A DNA stretch of 64,000 nucleotides from Chitinivorax sp. PXF-14 (GCF_040812015.1 NZ_JBFNXJ010000003.1:186001-250000); one strand, 5' to 3'. Positions 8,517 through 18,794 are shown, counted from the first letter of the stretch. Translations and numbers: made by a program. The notes: generated from the sequence alone by a model not told the origin.

Positions 8517-9530
8517 TCAGAAGGTGTAACCGACCTGAGGCAGCACGCCCTCGATCTGGTCCATCAGTTTCAACAGTGGCTTGAGCGCGATGTAGCGCTG
8601 GGCGGTGCGGCGCAGATAGCCCCACACGCGCGGAATGTCGGCCAGGTAGCCGGTCTTGCCGTCGCGGTGCGCGAGCCGCGCGAAGATGCCGACGACCTTG
8701 AGCTGGCGCTGTGCGCCCATGATCTCGAACTGCCTGTAGAACTCGGTCGGATCGTCATGCACCGGCAAACCGGCCTTGCGCGCACGCTCCCAGTAGCGGA
8801 TGACAAGGTCGAGCACCTGCTCCTCCTCCCACTCGACGTAGGCGTCCTTCAACAAGGACATGAGGTCATAGCTGATCGGCCCGTAGAGCGCACCCTGGAA
8901 GTCGAGCACGCCAGGGTTGGGCTCGCACACCATCAGGTTGCGCGAGTGGTAGTCGCGATGTACGTACACCTTGGGCTGGGACAGCGCGTTGTCGAGCACC
9001 ACGCGTCGCGCCTCGGCGAGCCAGCCCTGCTGCTGGGCCGAAAGCTCGATCCTGGCCACCTTCGGCACATACCATTCGGCGAACAGATCGACCTCGCGCG
9101 CCAGGAAGGCTTCGTCATAGTCGGGCAGCACACCCGAGCGGCTGGCGAGCTGGATCTTGATCAGCGTGTCGATCGCATCGAGATACAGGCGCTGCATGGT
9201 GTCGGCATTGAGCGCCTGCTGGTAGGTGGTGTTACCGAAATCCTCGAGCAGCATCAGGCCTTGTTCGAGGTCGCAGGCATGAATCTGCGGCACGTGCACG
9301 CCGGCCTCGCCGAGCACGCCGCGAATCTGCACGAAGGGGCGGCTGTCCTCGAGCTCGGGTGGCGCATCCATGACGATGCGGGTGCTGCCATCAGCGAACT
9401 GAGCTCGGAAATAACGGCGCTGGCTGGCATCGGCGGAGGCCGGCGACAGGGTGTAGGCCTGCCCCACACACACGCCGGCGAGCCAGGATTCGATTTGCTG
9501 CATTCGATGCATGAAAGACTCGATCCACAT
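8517..9530 (-). CDS. amgK: N-acetylmuramate/N-acetylglucosamine anomeric kinase AmgK
   Basis: AmgK phosphorylates recycled MurNAc at the anomeric position, feeding MurU; the route bypasses de novo UDP-MurNAc synthesis and the fosfomycin target MurA. The protein has the aminoglycoside-phosphotransferase fold with PASADASQRRYFRA near the N-terminus, catalytic HRDYHSRNLM and metal-binding GVLDFQGALYGP. The longest start (9530) gives 337 residues; ATGs at 9512 and 9503 are alternatives, and 9512 has a weak GAG motif. A TAAAAT -10-like hexamer lies on this strand at 9549-9554. It is divergent from lptD. Confidence 0.92.
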   Translation of the reverse strand: MWIESFMHRMQQIESWLAGVCVGQAYTLSPASADASQRRYFRAQFADGSTRIVMDAPPELEDSRPFVQIRGVLGEAGVHVPQIHACDLEQGLMLLEDFGNTTYQQALNADTMQRLYLDAIDTLIKIQLASRSGVLPDYDEAFLAREVDLFAEWYVPKVARIELSAQQQGWLAEARRVVLDNALSQPKVYVHRDYHSRNLMVCEPNPGVLDFQGALYGPISYDLMSLLKDAYVEWEEEQVLDLVIRYWERARKAGLPVHDDPTEFYRQFEIMGAQRQLKVVGIFARLAHRDGKTGYLADIPRVWGYLRRTAQRYIALKPLLKLMDQIEGVLPQVGYTF

Positions 9531-9590
9531 TTGGCGATAGAATGCCTAATTTTATCACCGTACGACTGCGTCGAAAGAGCCCATCCCAGC

Positions 9591-11804
9591 ATGCAGCCGC
9601 TCCTCCTGACTCCCATTGCACTTTCGCTCCTGCTGGCCGGCCTGGTCCACGCAGAGGAAACCGCGCCCGCCCTGCGCACCGACCCGGCGCTGAACCTGAC
9701 CCCCAGCCGCAACGATGAGCCCGGTGCCTGGTATCTACAGGCCGACCAGGTCGAGGGTAACCCGGCAACCAAAATCAACGCGGCAGGCAAGGTGGAACTA
9801 CGCCGGCGCGGCGAGCTGATTTTCGGCGACAAGCTGTGCTACCAGGCCGACCCGGAACAGATCGAGGCCGATGGCCATGCGCGTGTCGAACAGTATGGCG
9901 ACGTGGTGTGGGGGGACAAGATGCTCCTCAAGCGCGCCGATTCGACCGGCTTCGTCGACAACGCACGCTACCAGTTTGCCCTGGGCGCTCGCGGCAACGC
10001 GCTCAAGCTGCTGATGGAAGGCGACAAGAAATACCGCCTCAAGGACGCCACCTTCACCACCTGCGCGCCGGGCCAGGACGACTGGCTGTTCCGCACCAGC
10101 GATCTCGACCTCGACTACACGCGCAACGTTGGCTCGGCCACCCACAACACCCTGCGTTTCATGGGCGTGCCGGTCATCTACTGGCCGTGGATGGATTTCT
10201 CGCTCAACGGCCAGCGCAAGAGCGGCTTCCTCGCGCCGAGCTTCGGCACCACGAGCAAGGGCGGCGCCGAGCTGATGTTGCCGTTCTACTGGAACATCGC
10301 CCCCAACTACGATATGGAGATCGCCCCGCGCTACATCACCCGGCGCGGCCTGGCGCTCAACGGCGAGTTCCGCTACCTGCGGGAGACCTTCAGCGGCGAG
10401 CTCAAGCAGGAATACCTGGCCAACGACAAGCTTACCGACAGCACGCGCAGCGCCACGATCTACCAGCACCGCCAGCGCTTCGGCGACAGCCTGTACGGCG
10501 AGCTGAACCTGCAGCGCGTGTCGGACGACCAGTATTTCACCGACCTCAGCAACAAGATCAGCAGCACCTCCCAGGTGATCCTGCCGCGCGAGGGCTTGCT
10601 CGCCTACAACCGCCCGGACTGGAACATGCTGGCGCGGGTGCAGCGCTATCAGACATTGCAGGACCCGGCCGCACCGGTGCTGCCGCCCTATGCGCGGCTG
10701 CCGCAACTGCAGCTGAATGCCCAGCAGCTCAACCGCTGGGGCGCGGACTGGCTGTGGGCCAGCGAGTACACGCGTTTCGATCACCCCACGCTGACCACCG
10801 GCCAGCGCCTGGTGGCCAACCCGTCGGTATCGTTGCCGCTGAACACCACCTACGCCTTCCTCAAGCCCAAGCTGGGCCTTCACTACACGCGCTACGAGAT
10901 CGATTCGCAAGGCACGCAGGCGGCCTACCAACGCACGCGCACGCTGCCGACCTTCAGTACCGATGCCGGCGTCGTGCTCGAGCGCGATGGCTCGTGGTTC
11001 GGCTCCAGCTACGTCCAGACACTCGAACCACGGCTGTTCTACGTGCGGATTCCCTACCGCGACCAGAGCGACCTGCCGAACTTCGACAGCGCGGAAATGG
11101 ATTTCAACTTCGCGCAGATGTTCTCGGAAAACCAGTTTGCCGGCTCCGACCGCATCAACGAGGCCAACCAGCTGACGGCGGCCGTCACCACGCGCTTCAT
11201 CGACGCCGGCTCCGGCATCGAACGCATGCGCTTCGCGCTGGGCCAGCGCTTCTACAAGAACCCGCAACGCGTGACGCTGAATAGCGCGCCGCGCGCCAGC
11301 AACTCGTCGGACATCATCGCGCTGGCCGGCGGCCAGCTGACTCAGGCGTTGAACCTCGATGCGACCTGGCAATACAACACCAGCGACAACCGCACCCAGC
11401 GCGTCTATGCCGACGCACGCTACCAGCCCGAGCCGGGCAAGGCGCTCAACCTCGGTTACCGGCTCAGCCGCGACCTGCTCAAGCAGGTCGATGCTTCTGC
11501 CCAGTGGCCGATTTCCAGCCGCTGGTGGGGCGTCGGCCGGGTCAGCTATTCACTCAAGGACAAGAAGACGCTGGAGACCATTGCAGGCCTTGAATACAAT
11601 GCCGGCTGCTGGGTGTTCCGCATCGTTGGCCAGCGTTTCGTGACCACTGCCAACGAAAACAACAGCGGCCTGTTCCTGCAGATCGAGCTGTCGGAGGTGG
11701 CCCGTGTCGGCTCCAACCCGCTTGAGCTCCTGTCCCGCTCCATCTCCGGCTACACCCACATCACCGCGAAACCGCAACCTTTGGCTTCCGACGCGTACCA
11801 ATGA
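9591..11804 (+). CDS. lptD: LPS-assembly outer membrane protein LptD
   Basis: LptD is the outer-membrane barrel that, with LptE, inserts lipopolysaccharide in the outer leaflet. The start at 9591 gives 737 residues with a signal peptide (MQPLLLTPIALSLLLAGLVHA). The frame is open far upstream, but that part overlaps amgK. A periplasmic OstA/LptA-like jellyroll (about 40-190, with GKVELRRRGELIFGDKL) is followed by the large beta-barrel (about 200-737), with alternating aromatic and polar strands such as YWPWMDFSLNGQRKSGFLAP. The Cys residues in the N-domain and near the C-terminus (YNAGCWVFRIVGQRF) fit the disulfides of the family. The stop overlaps a possible upstream surA ATG. The operon continues to surA, pdxA and rsmA. 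Confidence 0.96.
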   Translation: MQPLLLTPIALSLLLAGLVHAEETAPALRTDPALNLTPSRNDEPGAWYLQADQVEGNPATKINAAGKVELRRRGELIFGDKLCYQADPEQIEADGHARVEQYGDVVWGDKMLLKRADSTGFVDNARYQFALGARGNALKLLMEGDKKYRLKDATFTTCAPGQDDWLFRTSDLDLDYTRNVGSATHNTLRFMGVPVIYWPWMDFSLNGQRKSGFLAPSFGTTSKGGAELMLPFYWNIAPNYDMEIAPRYITRRGLALNGEFRYLRETFSGELKQEYLANDKLTDSTRSATIYQHRQRFGDSLYGELNLQRVSDDQYFTDLSNKISSTSQVILPREGLLAYNRPDWNMLARVQRYQTLQDPAAPVLPPYARLPQLQLNAQQLNRWGADWLWASEYTRFDHPTLTTGQRLVANPSVSLPLNTTYAFLKPKLGLHYTRYEIDSQGTQAAYQRTRTLPTFSTDAGVVLERDGSWFGSSYVQTLEPRLFYVRIPYRDQSDLPNFDSAEMDFNFAQMFSENQFAGSDRINEANQLTAAVTTRFIDAGSGIERMRFALGQRFYKNPQRVTLNSAPRASNSSDIIALAGGQLTQALNLDATWQYNTSDNRTQRVYADARYQPEPGKALNLGYRLSRDLLKQVDASAQWPISSRWWGVGRVSYSLKDKKTLETIAGLEYNAGCWVFRIVGQRFVTTANENNSGLFLQIELSEVARVGSNPLELLSRSISGYTHITAKPQPLASDAYQ

Positions 11805-11830
11805 CCCGTACAGACAACAAGAGAACCACC

Positions 11831-13123
11831 ATGACTCAAAAGCTGTTCCGCTCCACCCTCCTCACCGCCCTGCTGCTGGCCCCGAGCCTGCAGGCAGCGC
11901 CGGTGACCGTCGATCGCGTGGTGGCCGTGGTCAACAAGCAGGCCATCACCTACAACGAGCTGAAGGAACGGGTGAAGTCGGTATCGCGGCAGATGAATGC
12001 GCAGAAGATCCCGCTGCCAGAGGAAACGGTGCTCGAAAACCAGGTGCTCGAGCGCGTCGTGAACGAACAGGTGTTGCTGCAGCTGGCGCAGGATACGGGC
12101 ATCCGCGTCGACGACGTGCAGCTCGACCGCATGCTCGAGCGCATCGCCCAGCAGAACAATATGACGGTGCCGCAATTCCGCCAGGCGCTGTCGAAGGATG
12201 GCATCGACTTCAGGCAGTTCCGCGAGGAAATCCGCAACGAAGTGATCATCAGCCGCCTGCGCGATCGTGAAGTCGACAACAAGGTCACCGTCAGCGACGC
12301 CGAAATCGAAAACCAGATGAAGCTGCAGGATACGCAGAAGGAAAGCGCGCAGGAGTACCAGATCGCGCACATCCTGCTGCAGATTCCGGAAAACGCGACG
12401 CCCGAGCAGATTGCCCAGCTGCGCGACAAGGCCGACAAGGCCGCAGCCGAGATCAATAAGGGCGCGAACTTCGCCCAGGTGGCCGCGAGCTACTCCGAAT
12501 CGCCCGACGCGCTGCAGGGCGGCGACCTCGGCTGGCGTCCGTCGGGCCGCATTCCCGGGCTGTTCCTCGAACAGGTCGAGAAGCTGAAGAGCGGCGAGGT
12601 GAGCCCGGTGATCAAGAGCGCCAAGGGCTTTCATATCGTCAAGCTGATCGACAAGCGCAAGAAGGAAGAACAGGTGGTCGTGGCGCAGACCCACGCCGAG
12701 CACATCCTGGTGCGCACGACCGAGGTGGTATCCGAGCAGGATGCCAAGCAACTGATCGAACGCGTGCAGGACCGCCTGCGCCAGGGCGCCGCCTTCGAGG
12801 ACATGGCACGCCAGTACTCCGAGGACGGCAGCGCCACCAAGGGGGGCGATCTGGGCTGGATCAACCCGGGCGACACCGTACCGGAATTCGAACAGGCGAT
12901 GGACACCTTGGAGCCCGGCCAGGTCAGCGCGCCGGTCAAGACCCAGTTCGGCTGGCACCTGATCAAGGTGCTCGAACGCCGCAACCAGGATGTCAGTGCC
13001 GATCGCCTGCGCAACTCGATCCGCCAGGCCATCCGTGCGCGCAAGGCCGACGAGAATTTCGTTGACTGGGCACGCCAGCAGCGTGACCGCGCCTATGTCG
13101 AAATCAAGCTGGAAGACCGCTGA
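11831..13123 (+). CDS. surA: Periplasmic chaperone/peptidyl-prolyl isomerase SurA
   Basis: SurA chaperones outer-membrane proteins, including LptD, through the periplasm. From ATG 11831 the product has 430 residues: a signal peptide ending near LLLAPSLQA, the SurA N-domain (about 25-165), two parvulin domains (about 170-275 and 285-385, each with GGDLGW) and a short C-terminal helix. An ATG at 11801 overlaps the lptD stop but lacks a ribosome site and would add ten polar residues before the signal peptide; 11831 has AAGAGAA upstream. It is coupled directly to pdxA. Confidence 0.96.
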   Translation: MTQKLFRSTLLTALLLAPSLQAAPVTVDRVVAVVNKQAITYNELKERVKSVSRQMNAQKIPLPEETVLENQVLERVVNEQVLLQLAQDTGIRVDDVQLDRMLERIAQQNNMTVPQFRQALSKDGIDFRQFREEIRNEVIISRLRDREVDNKVTVSDAEIENQMKLQDTQKESAQEYQIAHILLQIPENATPEQIAQLRDKADKAAAEINKGANFAQVAASYSESPDALQGGDLGWRPSGRIPGLFLEQVEKLKSGEVSPVIKSAKGFHIVKLIDKRKKEEQVVVAQTHAEHILVRTTEVVSEQDAKQLIERVQDRLRQGAAFEDMARQYSEDGSATKGGDLGWINPGDTVPEFEQAMDTLEPGQVSAPVKTQFGWHLIKVLERRNQDVSADRLRNSIRQAIRARKADENFVDWARQQRDRAYVEIKLEDR

Positions 13124-14107
13124 GTGGCCGATCTGCCACTGATCGCGCTGACGGCGGGCGAGCCGGCCGGTATCGGCCCTGACCTGGCGGTGATGCTCGC
13201 GGCCAGGCCCTGTGCCGCACGCATCGTGGTCATCGCCGACCGCGCCATGCTGGCGGCGCGCGCAGCGCAGCTCGGGCTCGACGTCACCCTCGTCGAACAT
13301 GACGGCGCCGGGGCGTTTGCCCCGGGTACGCTGACCGTGCTGCATGTGCCTGCCGCAGCTACGGCTGAGCCCGGCAAGCTGAACCCGGCCAATGGGCAGT
13401 ATGTGCTCGACACGCTCGAACGCGCGGTGGCCGGCTGCCTGTCTGGCGAATTCGCGGCGATGGTCACCGCACCGGTGCACAAGGGCGTGATCAACGAGGC
13501 CGGCGTCGCCTTCACCGGCCACACCGAGTGGCTGGCCGAGCGCACCGGCACGCCGCGCGTGGTGATGATGCTGGCGGGCGGCTCGCTGCGCGTGGCGCTG
13601 GCGACCACCCATCTACCGCTCAAGGATGTGCCGGCCGCCATCACACGCGATTCGCTCGGCGAGGTCATCCGCATCCTGCATCGCGACCTGCGCGGCAAGT
13701 TCGGCTTTGCCGCGCCGCGCATCCTGGTCGCCGGCCTCAACCCGCACGCGGGCGAAGGCGGCCACATGGGCCGCGAGGAGATCGACGTGATCATCCCCGT
13801 GCTCGAACAATTACGCGGCGAGGGCATGAACCTGATCGGCCCGCTGCCGGCCGACACGCTGTTCAACCCGCCCCAGCTGGCGCGTGGCGACGCGGTGCTG
13901 GCGATGTATCACGACCAGGGCCTGCCGGTTCTCAAGTACGCGACCTTCGGCCACGGCATCAACGTCACGCTGGGCCTGCCCGTCATCCGCACCTCGGTCG
14001 ATCACGGCACGGCACTCGATCTAGCCGGCAGTGGCAAGATCGACAGCGGCAGCCTCGATGCCGCCATCGCACTCGCGATCGAGCTGGCGACACGGGCGGC
14101 AGCCTGA
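13124..14107 (+). CDS. pdxA: 4-hydroxythreonine-4-phosphate dehydrogenase PdxA
   Basis: PdxA oxidises 4-phosphohydroxy-L-threonine in DXP-dependent pyridoxal phosphate synthesis. The 327-residue product has the N-terminal GEPAGIGP motif, the substrate-binding [20 protein letters not shown], the metal-binding [11 protein letters not shown] and [11 protein letters not shown], and the late [13 protein letters not shown]. Its start is a GTG directly next to the surA stop, so translation is probably coupled. This surA-pdxA-rsmA order is widespread in proteobacteria. Confidence 0.97.
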   Translation: MADLPLIALTAGEPAGIGPDLAVMLAARPCAARIVVIADRAMLAARAAQLGLDVTLVEHDGAGAFAPGTLTVLHVPAAATAEPGKLNPANGQYVLDTLERAVAGCLSGEFAAMVTAPVHKGVINEAGVAFTGHTEWLAERTGTPRVVMMLAGGSLRVALATTHLPLKDVPAAITRDSLGEVIRILHRDLRGKFGFAAPRILVAGLNPHAGEGGHMGREEIDVIIPVLEQLRGEGMNLIGPLPADTLFNPPQLARGDAVLAMYHDQGLPVLKYATFGHGINVTLGLPVIRTSVDHGTALDLAGSGKIDSGSLDAAIALAIELATRAAA

Positions 14108-14147
14108 GCCGCCGGCCGGCTCGCCCACCTTTTCTGGAATTGCCCGC

Positions 14148-14927
14148 ATGAGCAAACACATCCCGCGCAAACGCTTCGGCCAGAACTTTCTGGTCGACCA
14201 AGCCGTGATCAATGACATCATTTACGCTATTTCCCCGCGCGCCGACGACCTGATGGTCGAAATCGGCCCCGGCCTCGGTGCCCTGACCAAACCGCTGCTG
14301 GCCCAGCTCAAGCATCTGCATTGCGTCGAGATCGACCGCGACATCATCGCGCGGCTGGAAAAAACCTACCCGCCCGAGCGCGTGACCATCCATGGCGTCG
14401 ATGCGCTGAAATTCGATTTCGGCAGCCTGGGCGAGAAGCTGCGCATCGTCGGCAACCTGCCTTACAACATCTCGTCGCCGCTCTTGTTCCACCTCGCCGA
14501 ATACCGCGACCGCATCGTCGACATGCATTTCATGCTGCAGAAGGAAGTGGTCGACCGCATGGTGGCGGAGCCCTCGACCACCGATTACGGCCGCCTGTCG
14601 GTGATGCTGCAGTACCGCTTCTACATGGAGAAGGTGCTCGACGTGCCGCCCGGCTCGTTCGACCCGCCGCCCAAGGTCGATTCCGCCGTGGTGCGGATGA
14701 TCCCGCTGCCGGCCGCCGAGCTCACCGCGAGCCGCATCGATACGCTCGAAGAGGTGGTGACGCAGGCCTTCTCGCAGCGCCGCAAGACCTTGCGCAACAA
14801 TCTGCGCGGGGTGCTCGACGATGCCGATTTCACCGCGCTCGACATCGACCCCGGCCTGCGCCCGGAAAACCTCAGCGTTGCGCAGTTCGTCTCCATCGCC
14901 AATCGGGTCGCGACGCGCCAGCCCTAG
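14148..14927 (+). CDS. rsmA: 16S rRNA (A1518/A1519) dimethyltransferase RsmA (KsgA)
   Basis: RsmA dimethylates two adjacent adenines in helix 45 of 16S rRNA late in 30S assembly. The 259-residue product begins [15 protein letters not shown], the family's typical start. It has the SAM-binding [11 protein letters not shown], the acidic motif HCVEID, and the catalytic [12 protein letters not shown] (N-L-P-Y). The C-terminal helical domain includes [12 protein letters not shown]. The frame is open 39 codons upstream into pdxA, but no family member starts there. It is the last gene of the operon. Confidence 0.97.
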   Translation: MSKHIPRKRFGQNFLVDQAVINDIIYAISPRADDLMVEIGPGLGALTKPLLAQLKHLHCVEIDRDIIARLEKTYPPERVTIHGVDALKFDFGSLGEKLRIVGNLPYNISSPLLFHLAEYRDRIVDMHFMLQKEVVDRMVAEPSTTDYGRLSVMLQYRFYMEKVLDVPPGSFDPPPKVDSAVVRMIPLPAAELTASRIDTLEEVVTQAFSQRRKTLRNNLRGVLDDADFTALDIDPGLRPENLSVAQFVSIANRVATRQP

Positions 14928-14965
14928 CCTGCACAGGACCGGCAGGCCACACACGCCGAACCGAT

Positions 14966-14988
14966 GCGCCCGCCGCCCTGGCGGGCGC
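14966..14988 (+). terminator. Stem-loop after rsmA
   Basis: GCGCCCGCC and GGCGGGCGC form a perfect 9-bp GC stem with a 5-base loop 38 bases after the rsmA stop. No T-run follows, so it may slow or process the transcript instead of terminating it alone. Confidence 0.35.
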
Positions 14989-15010
14989 ACCACATCGACC
15001 GGAGCATCGC

Positions 15011-15040
15011 GCCGTCGAGTGGCGCCGGTGACTCGACGGC
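15011..15040. repeat. Long perfect inverted repeat between rsmA and gltI
   Basis: GCCGTCGAGT and ACTCGACGGC are perfect 10-bp arms around a 10-base loop that itself holds GGCGCC. No T-run follows. The rest of the 369-base gap (14928-15296) holds only the stem-loop at 14966, a weak sigma-54-like site near 15191 and the gltI ribosome site; I see no gene in it. Confidence 0.4.
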
Positions 15041-15190
15041 CATCATCGGCTATACCTAGCTTAGCGTCGTGCCCTGCCTCCACCCAGGGTGTGATGCCGC
15101 AAGGCGCGCCAGTACAGGAAAGCCGCAATTGTTCCTGATGACGGCTCGGTTACCATGCGGCAGCGTCCACGCCTAGACGGCGGACCTGTG

Positions 15191-15205
15191 TGGCACTAAC
15201 CACGC
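15191..15205 (+). promoter_or_regulatory. Weak sigma-54-like site upstream of gltI
   Basis: TGGCAC followed by GG-N10-GC spacing lies 92 bases before the gltI start. The -24 element is good, but the -12 element reads ACGC instead of TTGC, so the match is partial. Glutamate/aspartate transporters are RpoN-controlled in some pseudomonads, which makes it worth recording. Confidence 0.2.
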
Positions 15206-15296
15206 GGGGCCGACGCACCGACAAGCAAGCGATTACAAGGCCGCCTGGCCATCCCAAAAAATTGCGGTAGCAGCTTTTTGCTAAGGAGACAGATTC

Positions 15297-16196
15297 ATGC
15301 GTATTCAGCGCAACATCGTGGCGGCCCTGATCGCCAGCATCGCCGCCACCGGCGCGGCATCGGCGGCCGAGCTGACCGGCACGCTCAAGAAGATCAAGGA
15401 CAGTGGCGCGATGACGCTCGGCCACCGCGAATCGTCGATCCCGTTCTCGTATCTCGACGACAAGCAGAAGGTGGTCGGCTACTCGCAGGACGTCGCCAAC
15501 GAAGTCATCGCCGCGGTGAAAAAAGAGCTGAAGATGCCGGGCCTGATCGTCAAGCTCAACTCGGTCACCTCGCAGACGCGCATCCCGCTGGTGCAGAACG
15601 GCACCGTCGACCTCGAGTGCGGCTCCACCACCAACAACACCGAGCGCCAGAAACAGGTTGCCTTCTCCGATTCGATCTTCGTCATCGGCACCCGCCTGCT
15701 GGCCAAGAAGACCTCCGGGGTGAAGGACTTCCCGGACCTCGCCGGCAAGACCGTGGTCACCACCGCCGGCACCACCTCCGAGCGCATCATCCGCAAGATG
15801 AACGCCGACAAGAACATGGGCATGAACGTGGTCAGCGCGAAGGACCACGGCGAATCGTTCCTGATGCTGGAAACCGGCCGCGCTGTCGCCTTCATGATGG
15901 ATGACGCCCTGCTCTACGGCGAAATGGCCAAGGCCAAGAACCCCGGCGAATGGGCCGTGGTGGGTAAGCCGCAATCGTTCGAGGCTTACGGCTGCATGAT
16001 GCGCAAGGACGATCCGCAGTTCAAGGCACTGGTCGACAGCACCATTGCCGGCCTGATGAAGAGCGGCAAGATCAACGATATCTACAAGCGCTGGTTCATG
16101 TCACCGATCCCGCCCAAGGGGCTCAACCTGAGTTTCCCGATGAGCGACGACATGATGGCGCTGATCAAGAACCCGAACGACAAGGCTTACGAATAA
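15297..16196 (+). CDS. gltI: Glutamate/aspartate ABC transporter, periplasmic binding protein
   Basis: This is the solute-binding protein (SBP family 3) of a polar amino-acid ABC importer. The 299-residue product has a signal peptide ending near TGAASA, followed by two lobes. The stretches HRESSIPFSYLD, GTVDLECGSTTNNTERQ and ETGRAVAFMMDDALL are characteristic of GltI-type proteins for glutamate and aspartate. A strong AAGGAG site precedes the start. A stem-loop and a 242-base gap separate it from the permease genes, the usual way to get excess binding protein. Substrate specificity is inferred from family resemblance. Confidence 0.9.
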   Translation: MRIQRNIVAALIASIAATGAASAAELTGTLKKIKDSGAMTLGHRESSIPFSYLDDKQKVVGYSQDVANEVIAAVKKELKMPGLIVKLNSVTSQTRIPLVQNGTVDLECGSTTNNTERQKQVAFSDSIFVIGTRLLAKKTSGVKDFPDLAGKTVVTTAGTTSERIIRKMNADKNMGMNVVSAKDHGESFLMLETGRAVAFMMDDALLYGEMAKAKNPGEWAVVGKPQSFEAYGCMMRKDDPQFKALVDSTIAGLMKSGKINDIYKRWFMSPIPPKGLNLSFPMSDDMMALIKNPNDKAYE

Positions 16197-16206
16197 GCCA
16201 CCGCAC

Positions 16207-16227
16207 GGAGGGGCTGACGGCCCCTCC
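16207..16227 (+). terminator. Stem-loop between gltI and gltJ
   Basis: GGAGGGGC and GCCCCTCC pair perfectly around TGACG, 10 bases after the gltI stop, without a T-run. Such hairpins commonly protect the binding-protein part of the mRNA or reduce read-through to the permease genes. The rest of the gap to 16438 shows nothing else. Confidence 0.5.
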
Positions 16228-16438
16228 CCTGTCCGCCCCCCTCTCACCCCACGAGCGGGTGGCGGCGGCAAGCGCCAGCCAGAGCGCCCAGCTCGTTCCG
16301 GCCCCCACAAGGGGCAATGCATGGGTGGGCTTGCCGAACCTGTCATATAACTAAAGCGTCACCGCCAGCGCCAACGCCACGGGTTCGTGCCCGATGCGTG
16401 CTTGCGCGCTTCACGCCATTCCACACTGGAGAGGTTTC

Positions 16439-17176
16439 ATGTCTTATCAATGGAACTGGGGAGTGTTCGCACAGACCACCCCGGACGGCCTGGACACCTA
16501 CTTCGGCTGGCTGCTCGCCGGCATGAAGTGGACCCTCGCCGTATCGCTCTCGGCCTGGGTGCTTGCCCTGGTCCTGGGCTCCCTGCTCGGCATCCTGCGC
16601 ACCGTGCCGAACCGATGGCTGTCGGGCTTTGCCGGCGGCTATGTCGAGGTGTTCCGCAATATTCCGCTGCTGGTCCAGCTGTTCGTCTGGTTCTTCGTCT
16701 TTCCCGAGCTGCTGCCCAGCGCCTGGGGCGACGCGGTGAAACAGATGGACCCGGTCAAGGGCCAGCTCCTCTGGGGCTTCATCGGCCTGGGTATGTTCAC
16801 GGCGGCGCGCGTATGCGAGCAGGTCCGCTCCGGCATCGAATCGCTGCCGCGCGGCCAGACCAACGCGGGCCTGGCGATGGGCTTCACGCTCGCGCAGACC
16901 TATCGCTTCGTGCTGCTGCCGATGGCTTTCCGCATCGTGATCCCGCCACTGACTTCCGAGTTCCTCAACATCTTCAAGAACTCGGCCGTGGTATCGGTCA
17001 TCGGCATGCTCGAGCTCGCCGGCCAGGCGCGCCAGCTGGTCGAATACACGGCGCAGCCCTATGAATCGTTCACGGCGGCGACGCTCGGTTACTTCGTGAT
17101 CAATATCGTGGTGATGTATTTCATGCGCTGGGTCGAGAACCGCACACGCCTGCCTGGCTATATGGGGGGCAAATAA
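16439..17176 (+). CDS. gltJ: Glutamate/aspartate ABC transporter permease GltJ
   Basis: GltJ is one of two inner-membrane permeases of the amino-acid importer. The 245-residue product has about five membrane helices and the HisM-type signature around [16 protein letters not shown] and [17 protein letters not shown] (the EAA loop that contacts the ATPase). The start at 16439 is preceded by GGAGAGG; an ATG 15 codons upstream lacks a ribosome site. Its stop overlaps the gltK start (TAATG). Confidence 0.93.
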   Translation: MSYQWNWGVFAQTTPDGLDTYFGWLLAGMKWTLAVSLSAWVLALVLGSLLGILRTVPNRWLSGFAGGYVEVFRNIPLLVQLFVWFFVFPELLPSAWGDAVKQMDPVKGQLLWGFIGLGMFTAARVCEQVRSGIESLPRGQTNAGLAMGFTLAQTYRFVLLPMAFRIVIPPLTSEFLNIFKNSAVVSVIGMLELAGQARQLVEYTAQPYESFTAATLGYFVINIVVMYFMRWVENRTRLPGYMGGK

Positions 17177-17853
17177 TGGCTTACGAATTCGACTGGAGCT
17201 CGATCCCCGGCTCCATCCCCTACCTGCTCGAAGGCGCCAAGATCACCGGCGAAATCCTTGGTATCGCCCTCCTCGTCGGCATGACATGGGGCGCGCTGCT
17301 CGCGGTGATGCGCATTTCGCCGTCGAAGATACTGAGCACGTTCGCCACCGGCTATGTCAACCTGTTCCGCTCGATACCGCTGGTGATGGTGATCCTGTGG
17401 TTCTACCTGATCGTGCCCTCGCTGCTGAAATCGATCTTCGGCGACGACATCGGCGACATCCGACTCGTGTCGGCCATGACCGCGTTTGCGCTGTTCGAAT
17501 CGGCCTACTACGCCGAAATCATCCGCGCCGGTATCCAGAGCGTATCGCGCGGCCAGATGGGCGCCGCCATGGCGGTGGGCATGACCTACAGCCAGGCGAT
17601 GCGGCTCATCATCCTGCCGCAGGCCTTCCGCAACATGACGCCGCTACTGCTCACGCAGGCCATCATCCTGTTCCAGGATACCTCGCTGGTGTACGTGATC
17701 GGCCTGGCCGATTTCTTCGGCGCCGCGCAGAAGGTCGGCGAGCGTGACGGGCGACTGGTCGAGATGCTGCTGTTCGCCGGCGCCGCCTATTTCATTGTCT
17801 GCTTCAGCCTGTCCCAGGCCGTCAAAATGCTTCGCAAGAGGATCTCGAGATGA
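17176..17853 (+). CDS. gltK: Glutamate/aspartate ABC transporter permease GltK
   Basis: GltK is the second permease, 225 residues, which forms the channel with GltJ. It has about five membrane helices, [20 protein letters not shown] near the N-terminal third, and the ATPase-coupling loop [20 protein letters not shown]. It overlaps gltJ by one base and gltL by four, so the three are translationally coupled. Confidence 0.93.
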   Translation: MAYEFDWSSIPGSIPYLLEGAKITGEILGIALLVGMTWGALLAVMRISPSKILSTFATGYVNLFRSIPLVMVILWFYLIVPSLLKSIFGDDIGDIRLVSAMTAFALFESAYYAEIIRAGIQSVSRGQMGAAMAVGMTYSQAMRLIILPQAFRNMTPLLLTQAIILFQDTSLVYVIGLADFFGAAQKVGERDGRLVEMLLFAGAAYFIVCFSLSQAVKMLRKRISR

Positions 17854-18584
17854 TCAATATCAAGAACATCAGCAAGTGGTATGGCCAGTTCCAGGTCCTC
17901 ACCGACTGCACGACCGAAGTCAAGAAAGGGGAAGTCGTCGTCGTCTGCGGGCCATCGGGCTCGGGCAAGTCGACGCTGATCAAGTGCGTGAACGCGCTGG
18001 AGCCGTTCCAGAAGGGCGATATCGTCGTCGACGGCACCTCGGTCGGCAACCCGAAGACCAACCTGCCCAAGCTGCGTTCGCGTGTCGGCATGGTGTTCCA
18101 GCATTTCGAGCTGTTCCCGCACCTGAGCATCACCGAGAACCTGACCATCGCGCAGACCAAGGTGCTGGGCCGCAGCGCCGACGAAGCGCGCGACAAGGGT
18201 CTCAAGCTGCTCGACCGTGTCGGCCTCAAGGCGCATGCGCACAAGTATCCGGGCCAGCTCTCGGGTGGCCAGCAACAGCGCGTCGCCATCGCCCGCGCAC
18301 TGTCGATGGACCCGATCGTGATGCTGTTCGACGAGCCGACCTCGGCGCTCGACCCGGAGATGGTCAACGAAGTGCTCGACGTGATGGTCGAGCTCGCGCA
18401 GGAAGGCATGACCATGATGTGCGTCACCCACGAGATGGGTTTCGCGCGCAAGGTGGCCAACCGCGTGATCTTCATGGATCAGGGCAAGATCATCGAGGAC
18501 TGCCAGAAGGACGAATTCTTCGGCAATATGGAAGCGCGCTCGGACCGCGCCAAGCAGTTCCTGTCGAAGATACTGCATCACTGA
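17850..18584 (+). CDS. gltL: Glutamate/aspartate ABC transporter ATP-binding protein GltL
   Basis: GltL is the 244-residue ATPase that powers the importer. It shows Walker [14 protein letters not shown] (about 32-44), the Q-loop in [11 protein letters not shown], the ABC signature [15 protein letters not shown], Walker [15 protein letters not shown] and the switch His in CVTHEMGFA. It is the last gene of the operon, with a strong terminator 33 bases downstream. Confidence 0.96.
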   Translation: MINIKNISKWYGQFQVLTDCTTEVKKGEVVVVCGPSGSGKSTLIKCVNALEPFQKGDIVVDGTSVGNPKTNLPKLRSRVGMVFQHFELFPHLSITENLTIAQTKVLGRSADEARDKGLKLLDRVGLKAHAHKYPGQLSGGQQQRVAIARALSMDPIVMLFDEPTSALDPEMVNEVLDVMVELAQEGMTMMCVTHEMGFARKVANRVIFMDQGKIIEDCQKDEFFGNMEARSDRAKQFLSKILHH

Positions 18585-18617
18585 ACGGCAGCAACGCATG
18601 GCAGTCGCAGCAGAATA

Positions 18618-18640
18618 ACGGGCCTGATGGCCCGTTTTTT
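18618..18640 (+). terminator. Intrinsic terminator of the glt operon
   Basis: ACGGGCC-TGAT-GGCCCGT is a perfect 7-bp stem with a tetraloop, followed by six Ts. This is a textbook Rho-independent terminator, placed just after gltL. Confidence 0.92.
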
Positions 18641-18713
18641 CATGCCTCACACCGCGGCCCCGCAGGCTGGCCTGCCCTCGGCTATGCGGCATCCATCAGA
18701 CAAGGGAGCCCCC

Positions 18714-18794
18714 ATGCCCAGCTACTGGGAACGCGACAACTGGATCTGCGCCGACGTGCTCATCATCGGCGGCAGCCTGATCGGCAGCCAGGCC
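18714..18794 (+). pseudogene. N-terminal remnant of an FAD-dependent oxidoreductase gene
   Basis: An ATG with an AAGGGAG ribosome site opens a frame whose first 27 residues read like the start of a DAO/glycine-oxidase type flavoprotein: MPSYWERDNW, then ADVLIIGGSLIGSQA, which is a Rossmann beta-alpha-beta dinucleotide motif (one Gly of GxGxxG is Ser). Homology stops abruptly after this. The frame runs on with an unrelated Arg-rich tail over the 3' end of the glutathione S-transferase gene on the other strand. It looks like a gene truncated by deletion, with its start signals still intact. Confidence 0.55.
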